In this document: in pieces, positions 41,772 through 51,018 of the stretch | How positions within the stretch are numbered: the first letter of the stretch is position 1 | Layout of the letters: each line of letters opens with the position of its first letter | Assembly: GCA_947372165.1 (NCBI GenBank) | Contig: CANBSP010000007.1 | Span: 17,523-81,522, forward strand | Direction: 5' to 3' | DNA: 64,000 nucleotides | From: Actinomycetota bacterium | Lineage (GTDB): Bacteria; Actinomycetota; Actinomycetes; Nanopelagicales; Nanopelagicaceae | Translations under genes and position numbers: made by a program | The notes under the pieces: generated by a model | Told to the model about the DNA's origin: nothing | Seen by the model: only the letters and a program-made list of their open reading frames with translations | Databases searched by the model: none

Positions 41772-42560
41772 TTAAAAGATTGAGCGTTCGAGCGCTGTGC
41801 GCGCGGCTTCGCGGCGATCTGAGACGCTAAGAATTTGGAAGATGCGCATCGTCTCGTGGCGGATTGTCGAGACGCTGTAGCCGAGATCTGAGGCGAGTTC
41901 GTGGTTGGTCTTGCCATCAATCATGCCCTGCAATATTTGTAATTGGCGCGCGGTAAAGTCGCCACGGCTGACAGAGATGTTATTGCGTCTGATTGCAGCA
42001 GCGCCCTGCACAATCTCTTTATGTCGTGGAAGTAGATAGAAACTCAAGAGCCGAGAAATCATTGTTACTTCGTAGAGAATCTCAGCTTCATGCTCTTCAC
42101 TCGTAACCGGTTCTTTGAAGACGAGGATGAGTGATCCCTTACTGACGCCATTCTCACGCAGGCTAGCGATCAAGATTCGCTTCATTGGGTCAAACCCGAC
42201 AAAGTCCTCATTTAATATATTCCCGATCGGTGTATCTTCACGATCGAGTGAATAGCGCCATTGCTCAGAACTCTCAACTAAGCCAGCTCCAAAATCTTTA
42301 AAGCCATAAGCGCCGATATGGTGAAGTGAATCATCATTGGATAGCAATGAAAGTCTTGCTTTTTGAACTCCGTGATGCGTAAGGTAATTAACGACTAATG
42401 CTTGAACAATCTCTTCTGGTGTTGGATTAAAGGTGAGCATCTCGAGCATCAGAAAGATCTGAGCCTCACCGTGTCCAGACTTGGGGATAACGGTCTTACT
42501 TCGGATTTGATTTCGCGATGAGTCATGCATGTGCGAAATTCTGACATTATTCACTGACAC
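41772..42560 (-). CDS. LuxR-family transcriptional regulator
   Basis: 262 residues. The C-terminal LuxR helix-turn-helix (about 200-255) contains FTARQLQILQGMIDGKTNHEL, ASDLGYSVSTIRHETMRIF and the REAARTALERSIF end. The N-terminal 190 residues look like a GAF-type sensor (VVNYLTHHGVQKARLSLLS, ILIASLRENGVSKGSLIL) but no ligand motif is clear. Start chosen is a GTG; later in-frame starts (a GTG two codons on, or an ATG at codon 11) are possible. A G9 run on this strand lies about 55 bp upstream, within its presumed promoter region. Target genes unknown. Confidence 0.8.
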   Translation of the reverse strand: MSVNNVRISHMHDSSRNQIRSKTVIPKSGHGEAQIFLMLEMLTFNPTPEEIVQALVVNYLTHHGVQKARLSLLSNDDSLHHIGAYGFKDFGAGLVESSEQWRYSLDREDTPIGNILNEDFVGFDPMKRILIASLRENGVSKGSLILVFKEPVTSEEHEAEILYEVTMISRLLSFYLLPRHKEIVQGAAAIRRNNISVSRGDFTARQLQILQGMIDGKTNHELASDLGYSVSTIRHETMRIFQILSVSDRREAARTALERSIF

Positions 42561-42612
42561 TCATAGATGACCACTCCGTGTCCGGTACCGACAGAAGGGC
42601 CATGACCAGTCA

Positions 42613-42621
42613 CCCCCCCCC
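42613..42621. repeat. C9 homopolymer upstream of the luxR-type gene
   Basis: Nine C on the plus strand (G9 on the gene's strand), about 53 bp before the GTG of the LuxR-type gene and 31 bp after the stop of the acetyltransferase gene. Unusual in this compact genome. Confidence 0.9.
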
Positions 42622-42651
42622 GATAGGTTGGAAACGGGACGAATCGGACGG

Positions 42652-43179
42652 CTAAAGAACCCTCAGCATGCGGGTATTACCCAAGGTATTGGGCTTCACG
42701 CTCTCAAGATCTAAGAACTCTGCAACACCCGCATCATATGAACGTAAGAGCTCTTGGTAGACATCAGGTTCGACAGGTGTGCCTTCAATAACGTTGAAGC
42801 CATGTTTAGCAAAGAACTCGGTCTGAAAGGTAAGACAGAAGATTCGTTCGACGCCGAGTGACTTTGCGCGATCGACAACTGCTTCGATGATCTGGTGTCC
42901 AATACCCTTATTGTGGAATGCCTCTTTCACTGCAACGGTACGAACTTCGGCGAGATCTTCCCAAAGAATATGGAGCGCGCCACAACCGACAACTTCATCA
43001 CCAGCGACGGCAACGACAAATTCCTGAACGCTCTCAAAGAGTGTGACAGTCTCTTTCTCCAGCATCTTGCCCGGCGCCGCGAAGGTATCGATGATCGAAC
43101 GAATCTGTTTTACATCACTTGTCCTGGCTGGACGAATCACAATAGATGAACTAGAAGTCATAAGAGAATTATTAGACAT
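42652..43179 (-). CDS. argA: Amino-acid N-acetyltransferase (ArgA/Rv2747-like)
   Basis: 175 residues, one GNAT domain. The acetyl-CoA loop is RTVAVKEAFHNKGIGHQII (quoted in family order; HNKGIG is the Q/R-x-x-G-x-G/A motif), with LTFQTEFFAKHGF later. The arrangement matches the short actinobacterial N-acetylglutamate synthase (Rv2747 type) rather than the kinase-fused ArgA. It would start arginine biosynthesis by acetylating glutamate. Two starts are possible: ATG at 43179, or ATG at 43161 with TAATAA seven bases upstream, which fits the leaderless pattern better. It lies 7 bp after lysS. Confidence 0.75.
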   Translation of the reverse strand: MSNNSLMTSSSSIVIRPARTSDVKQIRSIIDTFAAPGKMLEKETVTLFESVQEFVVAVAGDEVVGCGALHILWEDLAEVRTVAVKEAFHNKGIGHQIIEAVVDRAKSLGVERIFCLTFQTEFFAKHGFNVIEGTPVEPDVYQELLRSYDAGVAEFLDLESVKPNTLGNTRMLRVL

Positions 43180-43186
43180 CGAGAAA

Positions 43187-44695
43187 TTAATTCTCTTCTG
43201 GCTTCACAAGTGGGAAGAGAATCGTCTCGCGAATTCCAAGACCGGTTAGTGCCATCAGCAATCGATCCACACCCATACCGAATCCGCCCATTGGTGGCAT
43301 TGCATATTCCATCGCACGCAAGAAATCTTCATCAAGTGGCATCGCCTCAACATCACCCTTAGCACCAAGAGATGCTTGCTCGACAAGACGTTCACGCTGG
43401 ATGACTGGATCGATCAACTCCGAATATCCAGTGGCAAGTTCGAAACCTTCGACATACAAATCCCATTTTTCAACGATGCCCGGAATAGATCTGTGAGATC
43501 GGACTAGCGGAGATGTATCGACTGGATAACCGCGAACAAAGATTGGCTCATTGAGTTGGCCTTCAGTGACATGTTCGAAGATCTCTTCGGCGAGCTTGCC
43601 GGTGATCCACTTCGGATCGATCTTCATCCCGAGCTTGGTAGCAAGTGTTTTTAACTCGTCATACGAGGTCTGGGCAGTGACTTCAGTGCCTACGCCCTCT
43701 GAGATCAAGTCATAGAGCGACGCCTCACGCCACTTTCCGCCGAGGTCTAACTGGCGGCCATCGTGGTGTGTGACGACATGGCTACCGAATACCGCCATCG
43801 CAGATTCTTGAATGAGATCGCGCGTCAGAGTCGCCATCGTCTCCCAATCACCATAAGCCTGATATCCCTCGATCATCGCAAATTCTGGTGAGTGGCTGGA
43901 GTCAGCACCTTCATTACGGAAGTTACGGTTGATCTCAAATACTCTTTCAAGCCCACCCACAACGCAACGCTTGAGGAATAACTCTGGCGCGATACGCATG
44001 TAGAGATCCATGTCGTAGGCATTGCTATAAGTCTTAAATGGACGAGCAGCTGCGCCACCATGCATCACCTGCAACATCGGAGTCTCAACTTCGATGTAGT
44101 CGCGGTTGGTAAATGATTCGCGCAATTGGCGCATCACTTGTGGGCGAAGCCGGGCATTGCTGCGAGCTTCAGGGCGCACAATAAGATCGACATAACGCAT
44201 GCGGACACGCGTCTCTTCACTCAATGGTTTATGTTCGACTGGCAGTGGTCGAAGTGACTTCGATGCTAATTGCCAATCACTTGCCAAGATTGAAAGTTCG
44301 CCCCGCTTGGATGTGATCACTTCACCTGTGACAGAGACGTGATCTCCAAGGTCAATTTCAGATTTCCAGAGTCCAAGAGATTCTTCCCCGACCTTGTCGA
44401 GTGAGAACATAGTCTGGAGTTCGGTGCCGTCGCCTTCGCGCAAGGTGGCGAAACAGAGTTTGCCGGTATCGCGCTTAAAGATAACTCGACCTGCAACGCT
44501 TTCGGTCTTGCCAGTTGCTACATCGACATCGAGGCCCGTGTTCTCCTCGCGAATCGCTTTGAGCGTCTTGGTTCGTGGGACTGCGACTGGATAAGCCTCA
44601 CCACCGCGCTCGATGATGGCAGCGCGCTTGCCCCGGCGGATTCTTAACTGCTCGGGTAGATCATCTTCTGGCGCTACTTCAGGCTTTTCGTTCAC
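43187..44695 (-). CDS. lysS: Lysyl-tRNA synthetase, class II
   Basis: 502 residues. An OB-fold anticodon domain (about 60-165) precedes the class II core: motif 1 around FTNRDYIEVETPML, motif 2 in FEINRNFRNEGADSSHSPEF, and motif 3 in GFGMGVDRLLMALTG near the end. It charges tRNA-Lys in the cytoplasm. The N-terminal 30 residues are a short acidic/basic extension. GTG start, leaderless (TACGAT, six bases, GTG). It lies 12 bp after coaX in the NAD/pantothenate/folate gene string but has its own promoter. Confidence 0.95.
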   Translation of the reverse strand: MNEKPEVAPEDDLPEQLRIRRGKRAAIIERGGEAYPVAVPRTKTLKAIREENTGLDVDVATGKTESVAGRVIFKRDTGKLCFATLREGDGTELQTMFSLDKVGEESLGLWKSEIDLGDHVSVTGEVITSKRGELSILASDWQLASKSLRPLPVEHKPLSEETRVRMRYVDLIVRPEARSNARLRPQVMRQLRESFTNRDYIEVETPMLQVMHGGAAARPFKTYSNAYDMDLYMRIAPELFLKRCVVGGLERVFEINRNFRNEGADSSHSPEFAMIEGYQAYGDWETMATLTRDLIQESAMAVFGSHVVTHHDGRQLDLGGKWREASLYDLISEGVGTEVTAQTSYDELKTLATKLGMKIDPKWITGKLAEEIFEHVTEGQLNEPIFVRGYPVDTSPLVRSHRSIPGIVEKWDLYVEGFELATGYSELIDPVIQRERLVEQASLGAKGDVEAMPLDEDFLRAMEYAMPPMGGFGMGVDRLLMALTGLGIRETILFPLVKPEEN

Positions 44696-44707
44696 GCGCC
44701 GATCGTA
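44696..44707 (-). promoter_or_regulatory. Leaderless -10 box of lysS
   Basis: TACGAT at 44702..44707, six bases, GTG at 44695. Fills the gap between coaX and lysS. Confidence 0.5.
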
Positions 44708-45484
44708 CTAAAAATTGCGTTCGTGGACTAAACGCAATCCAATCAGAGTCAGATCTTCTTCATGAAAATCAATGGTCTCGCTGATACCAAGGACCAGTGG
44801 TGCAAGGCCGCCAGTGGCGATAACGCTCACTTCGCCGGTATCTGGATAGAGCACTTCAAGCTCATCAATAATGCGATTTACCAAGCCATCTACCTGTCCT
44901 GCAAACCCAAAGATCGTGCCTGATTGAAGTGCCTCGACTGTGTTCTTGCCGATCACACTCTTTGGTCGCACTAATTCAACTTTGCGAAGTTGGGCTGCGC
45001 GTGATGCAAGGGCTTCAACCGAAATCTCAATGCCGGGTGCAAGCGCGCCACCAAGGAACTCACCTTTTGGAGAGACAACATCGAGATTGGTCGATGTTCC
45101 AAAGTCCACAACAATGCACGGGCCGCTCGCGCCATAGAGTGAATGTGCCGCCAAAGTATTAACAATGCGATCGGCACCAATCTCTCGAGGATTATCCACT
45201 AAGAGCGGAACCCCAGTCTTTGTCCCTGGTTCGATAATCGTGCAATCAAGATTTGCGAAGTAACGGGCAATCATCGCACGCAATTCGCGCAAGGTCGCAG
45301 GTACAGTCGAACAGACCGAGAGCGCTGTGACGTCATAACCTTCAAGAAGTGATCGATAGAGAAGTGAGAGCTCGTCAGCGGTGTCGCGTGGGTCGGTCTT
45401 CACACGCCACGACCTCACGAGAACATCCTTCTCAAAGACACCGAGAACGGTATTGGTATTTCCGACATCGATAGTAAGCAACAT
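44708..45484 (-). CDS. coaX: Type III pantothenate kinase
   Basis: 258 residues, ASKHA fold. The phosphate loop is DVGNTNTVLGVF (5-16), with the second motif DFGTSTNLDVV and GALAPGIEIS. It phosphorylates pantothenate as the first step of coenzyme A synthesis and is the CoaX type, feedback-insensitive in characterised members. It directly follows nadC with no gap (nadC stop next to the ATG), in a cluster that also contains panC. Confidence 0.94.
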   Translation of the reverse strand: MLLTIDVGNTNTVLGVFEKDVLVRSWRVKTDPRDTADELSLLYRSLLEGYDVTALSVCSTVPATLRELRAMIARYFANLDCTIIEPGTKTGVPLLVDNPREIGADRIVNTLAAHSLYGASGPCIVVDFGTSTNLDVVSPKGEFLGGALAPGIEISVEALASRAAQLRKVELVRPKSVIGKNTVEALQSGTIFGFAGQVDGLVNRIIDELEVLYPDTGEVSVIATGGLAPLVLGISETIDFHEEDLTLIGLRLVHERNF

Positions 45485-46327
45485 TTATGACTCCATCCGA
45501 AGATCTAATCCGATATCAAGTGCCTTAGCTGAGTGCGTTAGTGCGCCCACCGCAAGGAAATCAACGCCGGTCTGCGCATAGGCTTTGGCATTAACAAGTG
45601 AGAGTCCGCCAGATGCCTCAAGTCTCGACCTGCCTGCAACGATTGCAACCGCCTCACGGCATTGTTCAACGCTCATGTTGTCCAACATAATCAAATCAGG
45701 ATTACCGGCCAATACTTCGTTGAGCTGATCCAAGGTATCTACTTCGACTTCTACCTCTGCATCCGGGAACTTCGTCCGCACCATCTCAAAGGCTTTGAGG
45801 ACGCCACCAGCCGCAACGATGTGATTATCTTTGATGAGGGCAGAATCCGAGAGTGACATCCGGTGGTTAACTCCCCCACCCATACGAACTGCATACTTCT
45901 CGAGTACGCGCCAGCCAGGTGTGGTCTTGCGGGTGTCGCGAACCTGACATTGCGTCGATGCGACTTCATCCACCCAGCGTCTGGCGAGAGTTGCGATTCC
46001 ACTTAAGTGAGTCAAGAAGTTCAGTGTTGTTCTCTCGGCAAGTAAGAGTGATCGGACACTTCCGCGCGCGACAAGCACGACGGTTCCTGCTGAATTCTCA
46101 TGAGCACACGTCACGGGAATATCAATATCGGTAATACCAAGTTTGTGTAGGACTGCTACCGCGATCGGTATTCCAGCAATGACACCAGATTCGCGTAACC
46201 GATATTCGGCGATCCCAATTTGGTCCACGCCAATGGTTGCAACCGATGTAATGTCGACGCCACCTGCAAGATCTTCTGCGATCGCCATTTCGATCAAGGC
46301 ATCAATATGTGAGTCAATCGTGATCAT
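45485..46327 (-). CDS. nadC: Nicotinate-nucleotide pyrophosphorylase (quinolinate phosphoribosyltransferase)
   Basis: 280 residues from the ATG at 46327, preceded by GGAGGTG and overlapping the nadB stop (ATGA). The family motif RDTRKTTPGWRVLEKYAVRMGG is present, with GGxxNHRMSLSD and the IMLDNM and ASGG phosphate-binding motifs toward the end. It converts quinolinate and PRPP to nicotinate mononucleotide. nadA is not in the window, so quinolinate supply from NadB needs a nadA elsewhere. Confidence 0.94.
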   Translation of the reverse strand: MITIDSHIDALIEMAIAEDLAGGVDITSVATIGVDQIGIAEYRLRESGVIAGIPIAVAVLHKLGITDIDIPVTCAHENSAGTVVLVARGSVRSLLLAERTTLNFLTHLSGIATLARRWVDEVASTQCQVRDTRKTTPGWRVLEKYAVRMGGGVNHRMSLSDSALIKDNHIVAAGGVLKAFEMVRTKFPDAEVEVEVDTLDQLNEVLAGNPDLIMLDNMSVEQCREAVAIVAGRSRLEASGGLSLVNAKAYAQTGVDFLAVGALTHSAKALDIGLDLRMES

Positions 46328-47934
46328 GCTTGCACCTCCACAAATCGAGCGCTCCATTTACCGCTTGCGCCATATTTCTGAACTATCCGCTTCTGCCAAG
46401 CAGAATCTCTTTCAGGATAATCACTTCGCCAATGTGATCCACGAGATTCAGTACGTTCGAGCGCACCGCGAACAATGGCAACGGCGAGTAAATAGAGGTT
46501 TGATGCCTCCCACGCTTCGATCCGCGGTTCGGTGCTTGAACGAGTCGAAAGCTGGGCAAGAGTTGCCAGTGTCTCTTTCAACGACTCTTCAGATCTCATG
46601 ACGCCCGCGCCTTCACTCATTGAGAGTTGGAGTGGCAACTTAATCGCCGGACTTAATAAGAACCCCTCATTTTGATCTTCAACCGGCAATGATTGTTCTG
46701 GCAAGGTGGCAGCGATATCTGCCGCGATACGAGCACCAAAGACCAAGCCCTCAAGCAATGAATTTGAGGCGAGGCGGTTTGCGCCATGTGCCCCAGTACA
46801 GGCACTTTCCCCGCAGATATAGAGGCCTTTCACATTGGTGCGGCCATTGAGATCGACCAAGACGCCACCGGATGCATAGTGCGATGCTGGTGCGACCGGG
46901 ATCAATTGTTTTGTTGGGTCAATACCGTTGGCAATGCATGAGGCAAAGATTGTTGGGAAGCGAAGTTCGAAATCTTTGATACCGGTCGCATCGAGCCAGA
47001 CATGGGGAATATTCCATTGGCGCATCTGCGAGAAGATCTCTTTCGCGACGATGTCGCGTGGTGCCAAGTCAGCAAGCTCATGCTTCTTCGCCATAAAGCG
47101 TTCGCCTTTGTGATTGAGCAAGATTGCACCTTCACCGCGTACCGCTTCACTGATGAGTGGTTGTTGACCACCCTCGGAGGTATCGCGCCACAAGACAGTT
47201 GGGTGGAATTGAATAAATTCAACATCTGCTACTTCGGCACCTGCTCGCAATGCAAGTGCGACGCCATCACCTGTAGATACCGATGGATTTGTTGTCTGCG
47301 AATAGACCTGACCAAGACCGCCGGTTGCGACAACCACTGCGCGCGAGAGAGCCTGTCCAACACCGTCACGGCTACCTTGACCAATAACGTGAAGTGTCAC
47401 GCCACAGACGCGACCGTCTGCATCTTGTAAGGCATCTATCGCGAGTGCCTGCTCGATGACTTCAATACCACTGTCGCCTTTAATCGCCTCGAGAAGTGCG
47501 CGAGAGACTTCGGCACCGGTTGCATCGCCGCCAGCATGCAAGATGCGATTGCGGTGATGGCCACCTTCTCGTGTCAACGAGATCTCACCAGAATCGGATT
47601 TATCAAATACTGCGCCACGGGCGATAAGTTTGCGAACAGCTTCTGGTCCTTCGGTCACCAATACTTTTACCGCCGCGAGATCACAGAGGCCGGCACCCGC
47701 AACCAAGGTATCGCTCTCATGTTGATCCGGTGTATCTCCTGGCCCAAGCGCAGCTGCGATACCGCCCTGTGCCCATTTGGTAGAACCCTCATCCACCTTT
47801 GCTTTAGTTACAAGCAAAACTGATAGACCAGCTGCGCGGACGTTGAGTGCAGTCGTAAGACCTGCAACTCCTGATCCGATCACCACAACATCGGCCTTTG
47901 TAGTCCAGCCCGGCTTTCCGGCAAGGAGCTTCAT
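46324..47934 (-). CDS. nadB: L-aspartate oxidase
   Basis: 536 residues from the ATG at 47934, which overlaps the panC stop (ATGA). The FAD-binding motif is VVVIGSGVAGLTTALN (about 14-29), STKWAQGGIAA is the second flavin/substrate region and ASGGVLVDLNGRT holds the catalytic-arginine neighbourhood. It oxidises aspartate to iminoaspartate, the first step of NAD synthesis. The C-terminal helical domain is complete (ends RFVEVQA). Confidence 0.93.
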   Translation of the reverse strand: MKLLAGKPGWTTKADVVVIGSGVAGLTTALNVRAAGLSVLLVTKAKVDEGSTKWAQGGIAAALGPGDTPDQHESDTLVAGAGLCDLAAVKVLVTEGPEAVRKLIARGAVFDKSDSGEISLTREGGHHRNRILHAGGDATGAEVSRALLEAIKGDSGIEVIEQALAIDALQDADGRVCGVTLHVIGQGSRDGVGQALSRAVVVATGGLGQVYSQTTNPSVSTGDGVALALRAGAEVADVEFIQFHPTVLWRDTSEGGQQPLISEAVRGEGAILLNHKGERFMAKKHELADLAPRDIVAKEIFSQMRQWNIPHVWLDATGIKDFELRFPTIFASCIANGIDPTKQLIPVAPASHYASGGVLVDLNGRTNVKGLYICGESACTGAHGANRLASNSLLEGLVFGARIAADIAATLPEQSLPVEDQNEGFLLSPAIKLPLQLSMSEGAGVMRSEESLKETLATLAQLSTRSSTEPRIEAWEASNLYLLAVAIVRGALERTESRGSHWRSDYPERDSAWQKRIVQKYGASGKWSARFVEVQA

Positions 47935-48728
47935 CGGGTGACCTTCATCTGCATATTGTCTAACAATCGGACGCCATTTACCCAACCAGCAACAATTGCA
48001 CGTGGCTTTTCGGTCGATTCGCTCGCAAGCTCAAAGGTATCTTCATCAATCACTGCGGCGTAATCGAGTGTGAAGCCAGGGGCAGCACTCAGATAATCAA
48101 GAAGTGTGGCCTGCGGATTATCACTGCTTGCTGCGGCAAAGAGCGCCTTTGAAATGATCAGCGCATCTGATCTTCCCTGATCGCCTAATCTGATGTTGCG
48201 AGATGAGAGTGCCAAGCCATCTTCATCTCGAATCAGTGGCGCCGAAATAATCTCGACCGGAATCTGCTTCTCGCGCACCCATTGCTTGATCAAAAAGAGT
48301 TGTTGGAAATCTTTCTCGCCGAATATTGCGTGAGTTGGTCTCACTCTCTGAAAGAGGCGATCGACAACTGTGACAACACCATCGAAGTGACCTGGACGAT
48401 TAACGCCTTCATAGAGTGAGGCGATCGGTCCGGCACTTATAATCTTCGGAGATGATGGATAGATTTCATCGACCGTCGGTGCCCAGATCTCGGTTGCACC
48501 GGCAGTGAGTGCCGCCGCAGAATCACCTTCAATATCGCGTGGATATTTCGCAAGATCATCGGGGTTCTCAAATTGGAGTGGATTAACGAAGATACTGACA
48601 ACAACATCATCAGAGAATGTTCGAGCAAGGTTAATGAGCGATAAGTGGCCAGCATGAAGCGCGCCCATGGTCGGGACGAATGCCTTACTTTCATTACTTT
48701 CATTACTTTTGTTGCTTTGGTTGCTCAT
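47931..48728 (-). CDS. panC: Pantothenate synthetase
   Basis: 265 residues from the ATG at 48728, with GGAG upstream. The core motifs are intact: FVPTMGALHAGHLSLI (adenylate site), VSIFVNPLQF, FGEKDFQQL and LSSRNIRL (KMSKS-like). It joins pantoate and beta-alanine. The N-terminus is short, and instead of the usual leading strand has NQSNKSNESNESK, an Asn/Ser/Glu repeat encoded by tandem AGTAATGAA units; most PanC proteins have about 15 more residues there. It overlaps the folK stop by sharing the region 48728 upstream of it at 44 bp distance. Confidence 0.9.
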   Translation of the reverse strand: MSNQSNKSNESNESKAFVPTMGALHAGHLSLINLARTFSDDVVVSIFVNPLQFENPDDLAKYPRDIEGDSAAALTAGATEIWAPTVDEIYPSSPKIISAGPIASLYEGVNRPGHFDGVVTVVDRLFQRVRPTHAIFGEKDFQQLFLIKQWVREKQIPVEIISAPLIRDEDGLALSSRNIRLGDQGRSDALIISKALFAAASSDNPQATLLDYLSAAPGFTLDYAAVIDEDTFELASESTEKPRAIVAGWVNGVRLLDNMQMKVTR

Positions 48729-48771
48729 GTACTGCTCCAGTCCACTTCGGGTACCAGGCTTCTTGGGCTTA

Positions 48772-49206
48772 CTAGGGAAGTAATCGTACCTCTCCACAAC
48801 CAGGCAAAATTGCCTTGGGGTCAACCTCTAACCACGGATCGAGCACAAAGCGCCGCTCGTGGGCACGCGGGTGAGGCAAGGTGAGAAATTCAGTATCCAT
48901 CACGGTATCGCCAGCAACGATGAGATCAAGGTCCAATGTTCGTGCACCCCATCGCACTTCGCGTGTGCGTCCAGCTTCGTTCTCAATCGCAAGCATCTTT
49001 GCCAAGAGATCAGCAGGTTCGAGATCACTCTCGCCAATCACTACCGCGTTCAGATAATCAGGCTGATCTGGTCCCCCCACGGGATCGGTCTCAATAAATG
49101 TAGAAACCTTGGTGATGGTGATGATCTTTCGAAGTTGATCTACTGCATCATCAAGTGTCGCCTTGCGATCGCCAAGATTAGATCCCAGCGCAATAACAAC
49201 CTTCAT
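48772..49206 (-). CDS. folK: HPPK, 6-hydroxymethyl-dihydropterin pyrophosphokinase
   Basis: 144 residues. ALGSNLGDR starts the fold, and RWGARTLDLDLI is the PROSITE-type HPPK signature with the two magnesium aspartates. It transfers pyrophosphate from ATP to the pterin, between FolB and FolP in folate synthesis. Its ATG overlaps the folB stop (ATGA). panC follows after 43 bp. Confidence 0.94.
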   Translation of the reverse strand: MKVVIALGSNLGDRKATLDDAVDQLRKIITITKVSTFIETDPVGGPDQPDYLNAVVIGESDLEPADLLAKMLAIENEAGRTREVRWGARTLDLDLIVAGDTVMDTEFLTLPHPRAHERRFVLDPWLEVDPKAILPGCGEVRLLP

Positions 49207-49553
49207 CGATCGCGACGAATATGTACTGCAACCGCTGCTTCAACCGGCGCTTCTGGCTTGTAGATCGTTACTTCAACGCTCTCGACTCTTGGATACTTGG
49301 CAAGCACTTCCATCACAACTCGATCAGCGAGTCTCTCGATGAGATTGACTGGATCGCCTTCCAAAATCTTCTTTACATCAGGGACAACCAATGAGTAATC
49401 GGTCGCATCTGCAACATCATCTGAGAGCGCAGCAGGTGAAAGGTCAGTGTAGAGAATGAGGTCCGCCAAGAAATGTTGGCCTTCGCGGCGCTCTTCTGGA
49501 TAGACACCGTGAAAACCAAAGCCACGGATTCCGCTAATACGAATTTGATCCAT
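49203..49553 (-). CDS. folB: Dihydroneopterin aldolase
   Basis: 116 residues. GFHGVYPEERREGQHFLADLIL at the start carries the glutamate pterin site (quoted in part), and the conserved TDYSLV with the later LIERLADRV follows. It cleaves dihydroneopterin to the hydroxymethyl pterin used by FolK. Overlaps folP by one base upstream and folK by four downstream. Confidence 0.93.
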   Translation of the reverse strand: MDQIRISGIRGFGFHGVYPEERREGQHFLADLILYTDLSPAALSDDVADATDYSLVVPDVKKILEGDPVNLIERLADRVVMEVLAKYPRVESVEVTIYKPEAPVEAAVAVHIRRDR

Positions 49554-50374
49554 TAGTAGTAGAGCTCCTCGATCACTTCGATGGCATCGCGATGTGGTTT
49601 GACCGCATGTGTGCGAACTCCCCAGACTTCACGTCGCGCAAGATCTGATGTAATGGCAAGTGTTGCATGATCTCGATCTTTTGGATGATCTGCTCCAATA
49701 AGTTCGCCAAGGAATCGCTTGCGCGAGACTCCAACCAAAAGTGGATATCCCAAGAGCTGCAACCGTTCGAGGCCACGCAAGAGCGCCCAATTGTGCTCGG
49801 GGTTCTTAGCAAATCCGATGCCCGGATCGAGGATGATCTGTTCGGGATTAATACCTGCTTTGAGTAATTCGGTGACCCGATCATCGAGTTCATCTTTTAC
49901 CTCGCGCACAACATCCTCGTATGAGGCCAACTCTTGCATCTGCTTGGAATGGCCGCGCCAATGCATTGCAATATATTGAATCTGCGGGGATCCGGCGATG
50001 ACCTTCGCCATTAATGGATCCGCAAGACCGCCGCTCACATCATTAACAATCGTGGCTCCGGCACCGATAGCCGCCTTGGCGACTTCAGATCGCATCGTAT
50101 CGACGCTCACCACAGCACCAAGTTCGCGTAACTCGGTGATGACTGGGATAACTCGGTCTAACTCATCGTCAATACTGATTCGATCGGCACCTGGTCGAGT
50201 GGATTCCCCGCCAACATCGATGATATCTGCGCCTTCTTCGATTAAGAGGCGACCATGTTTCATTGCATCTGAAAATTCGAAGTGTTCGCCGCCATCAGCA
50301 AATGAATCTGGGGTGACATTAAGTATGCCCATGACAAGAGTGCGTTGGTGTTCTCGAGATTCGAACTCACTCAT
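49553..50374 (-). CDS. folP: Dihydropteroate synthase
   Basis: 273 residues, TIM barrel. GILNVTPDSFADGG (17-30) is signature 1, and DVGGESTRPGA follows as signature 2; the late ILDPGIGFAKNPEHN region binds pterin. It condenses the pterin pyrophosphate with p-aminobenzoate; it is the sulfonamide target. Located 14 bp after folE. Confidence 0.95.
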   Translation of the reverse strand: MSEFESREHQRTLVMGILNVTPDSFADGGEHFEFSDAMKHGRLLIEEGADIIDVGGESTRPGADRISIDDELDRVIPVITELRELGAVVSVDTMRSEVAKAAIGAGATIVNDVSGGLADPLMAKVIAGSPQIQYIAMHWRGHSKQMQELASYEDVVREVKDELDDRVTELLKAGINPEQIILDPGIGFAKNPEHNWALLRGLERLQLLGYPLLVGVSRKRFLGELIGADHPKDRDHATLAITSDLARREVWGVRTHAVKPHRDAIEVIEELYY

Positions 50375-50388
50375 GATGTGGCCAGGGA

Positions 50389-51018
50389 TTAATTCTTATG
50401 AGATGTAATGAGAGCCATGGCTTCGGCACGGGTCGCCGAATTGCGAAGTTGGCCGCGTACGGCACTTGTGACAGTACGAGCTTGCGTCTTTCGTACACCA
50501 CGCATCGACATGCAGAGATGTTCGCAATCAATAATCACAATGACACCGGCCGCCTCTAAGACATCAACCATCGCATCTGCGATCTGAGTTGTGAGTCGCT
50601 CTTGCACTTGTGGGCGACGTGCATACATATCAACTAAGCGAGCAATCTTTGATAGCCCGGTGATCTGTCCTGATGCACCTGGGATATACCCAACATGTGC
50701 AACACCGTGGAATGGCGTCAGATGATGTTCGCAGTGCGAGAAGACTTCGATATCGCGAACAATGACGAGTTCGGAATGCCCGAGATCAAAGGTGGTCGTG
50801 AGCACATCGGTTGGCTTCTGCCATAGGCCAGCGAAGTTCTCGTGGTAAGCCTTCGCTACGCGCTTGGGAGTATCACGCAGCCCATCGCGATCAGGGTCTT
50901 CACCGATGGCGAGAAGTAACTCACGCACTGCCTTCTCGGCGCGCTCTTGATCAAAGTGACCACTCGCATTTCCATCGAGTGGTCCCATCGAGACTGGATT
51001 GATCTCGTGATCACTCAC
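50389..51018 (-). CDS. folE: GTP cyclohydrolase I
   Basis: 209 residues from a GTG at 51018 that overlaps the ftsH end; an ATG at 50988 would be ten residues shorter and has no ribosome site. [16 protein letters not shown], the zinc segment [18 protein letters not shown] and [12 protein letters not shown] with its second cysteine are all present. It opens GTP to dihydroneopterin triphosphate, the first folate step. Confidence 0.93.
   Translation of the reverse strand: MSDHEINPVSMGPLDGNASGHFDQERAEKAVRELLLAIGEDPDRDGLRDTPKRVAKAYHENFAGLWQKPTDVLTTTFDLGHSELVIVRDIEVFSHCEHHLTPFHGVAHVGYIPGASGQITGLSKIARLVDMYARRPQVQERLTTQIADAMVDVLEAAGVIVIIDCEHLCMSMRGVRKTQARTVTSAVRGQLRNSATRAEAMALITSHKN

Noticed and set aside
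42561..42651. Possible tRNA in the GC-rich gap
   Set aside because: No cloverleaf, TTC-type T-loop or acceptor stem pairing could be drawn; no tRNA was found elsewhere in the window either.
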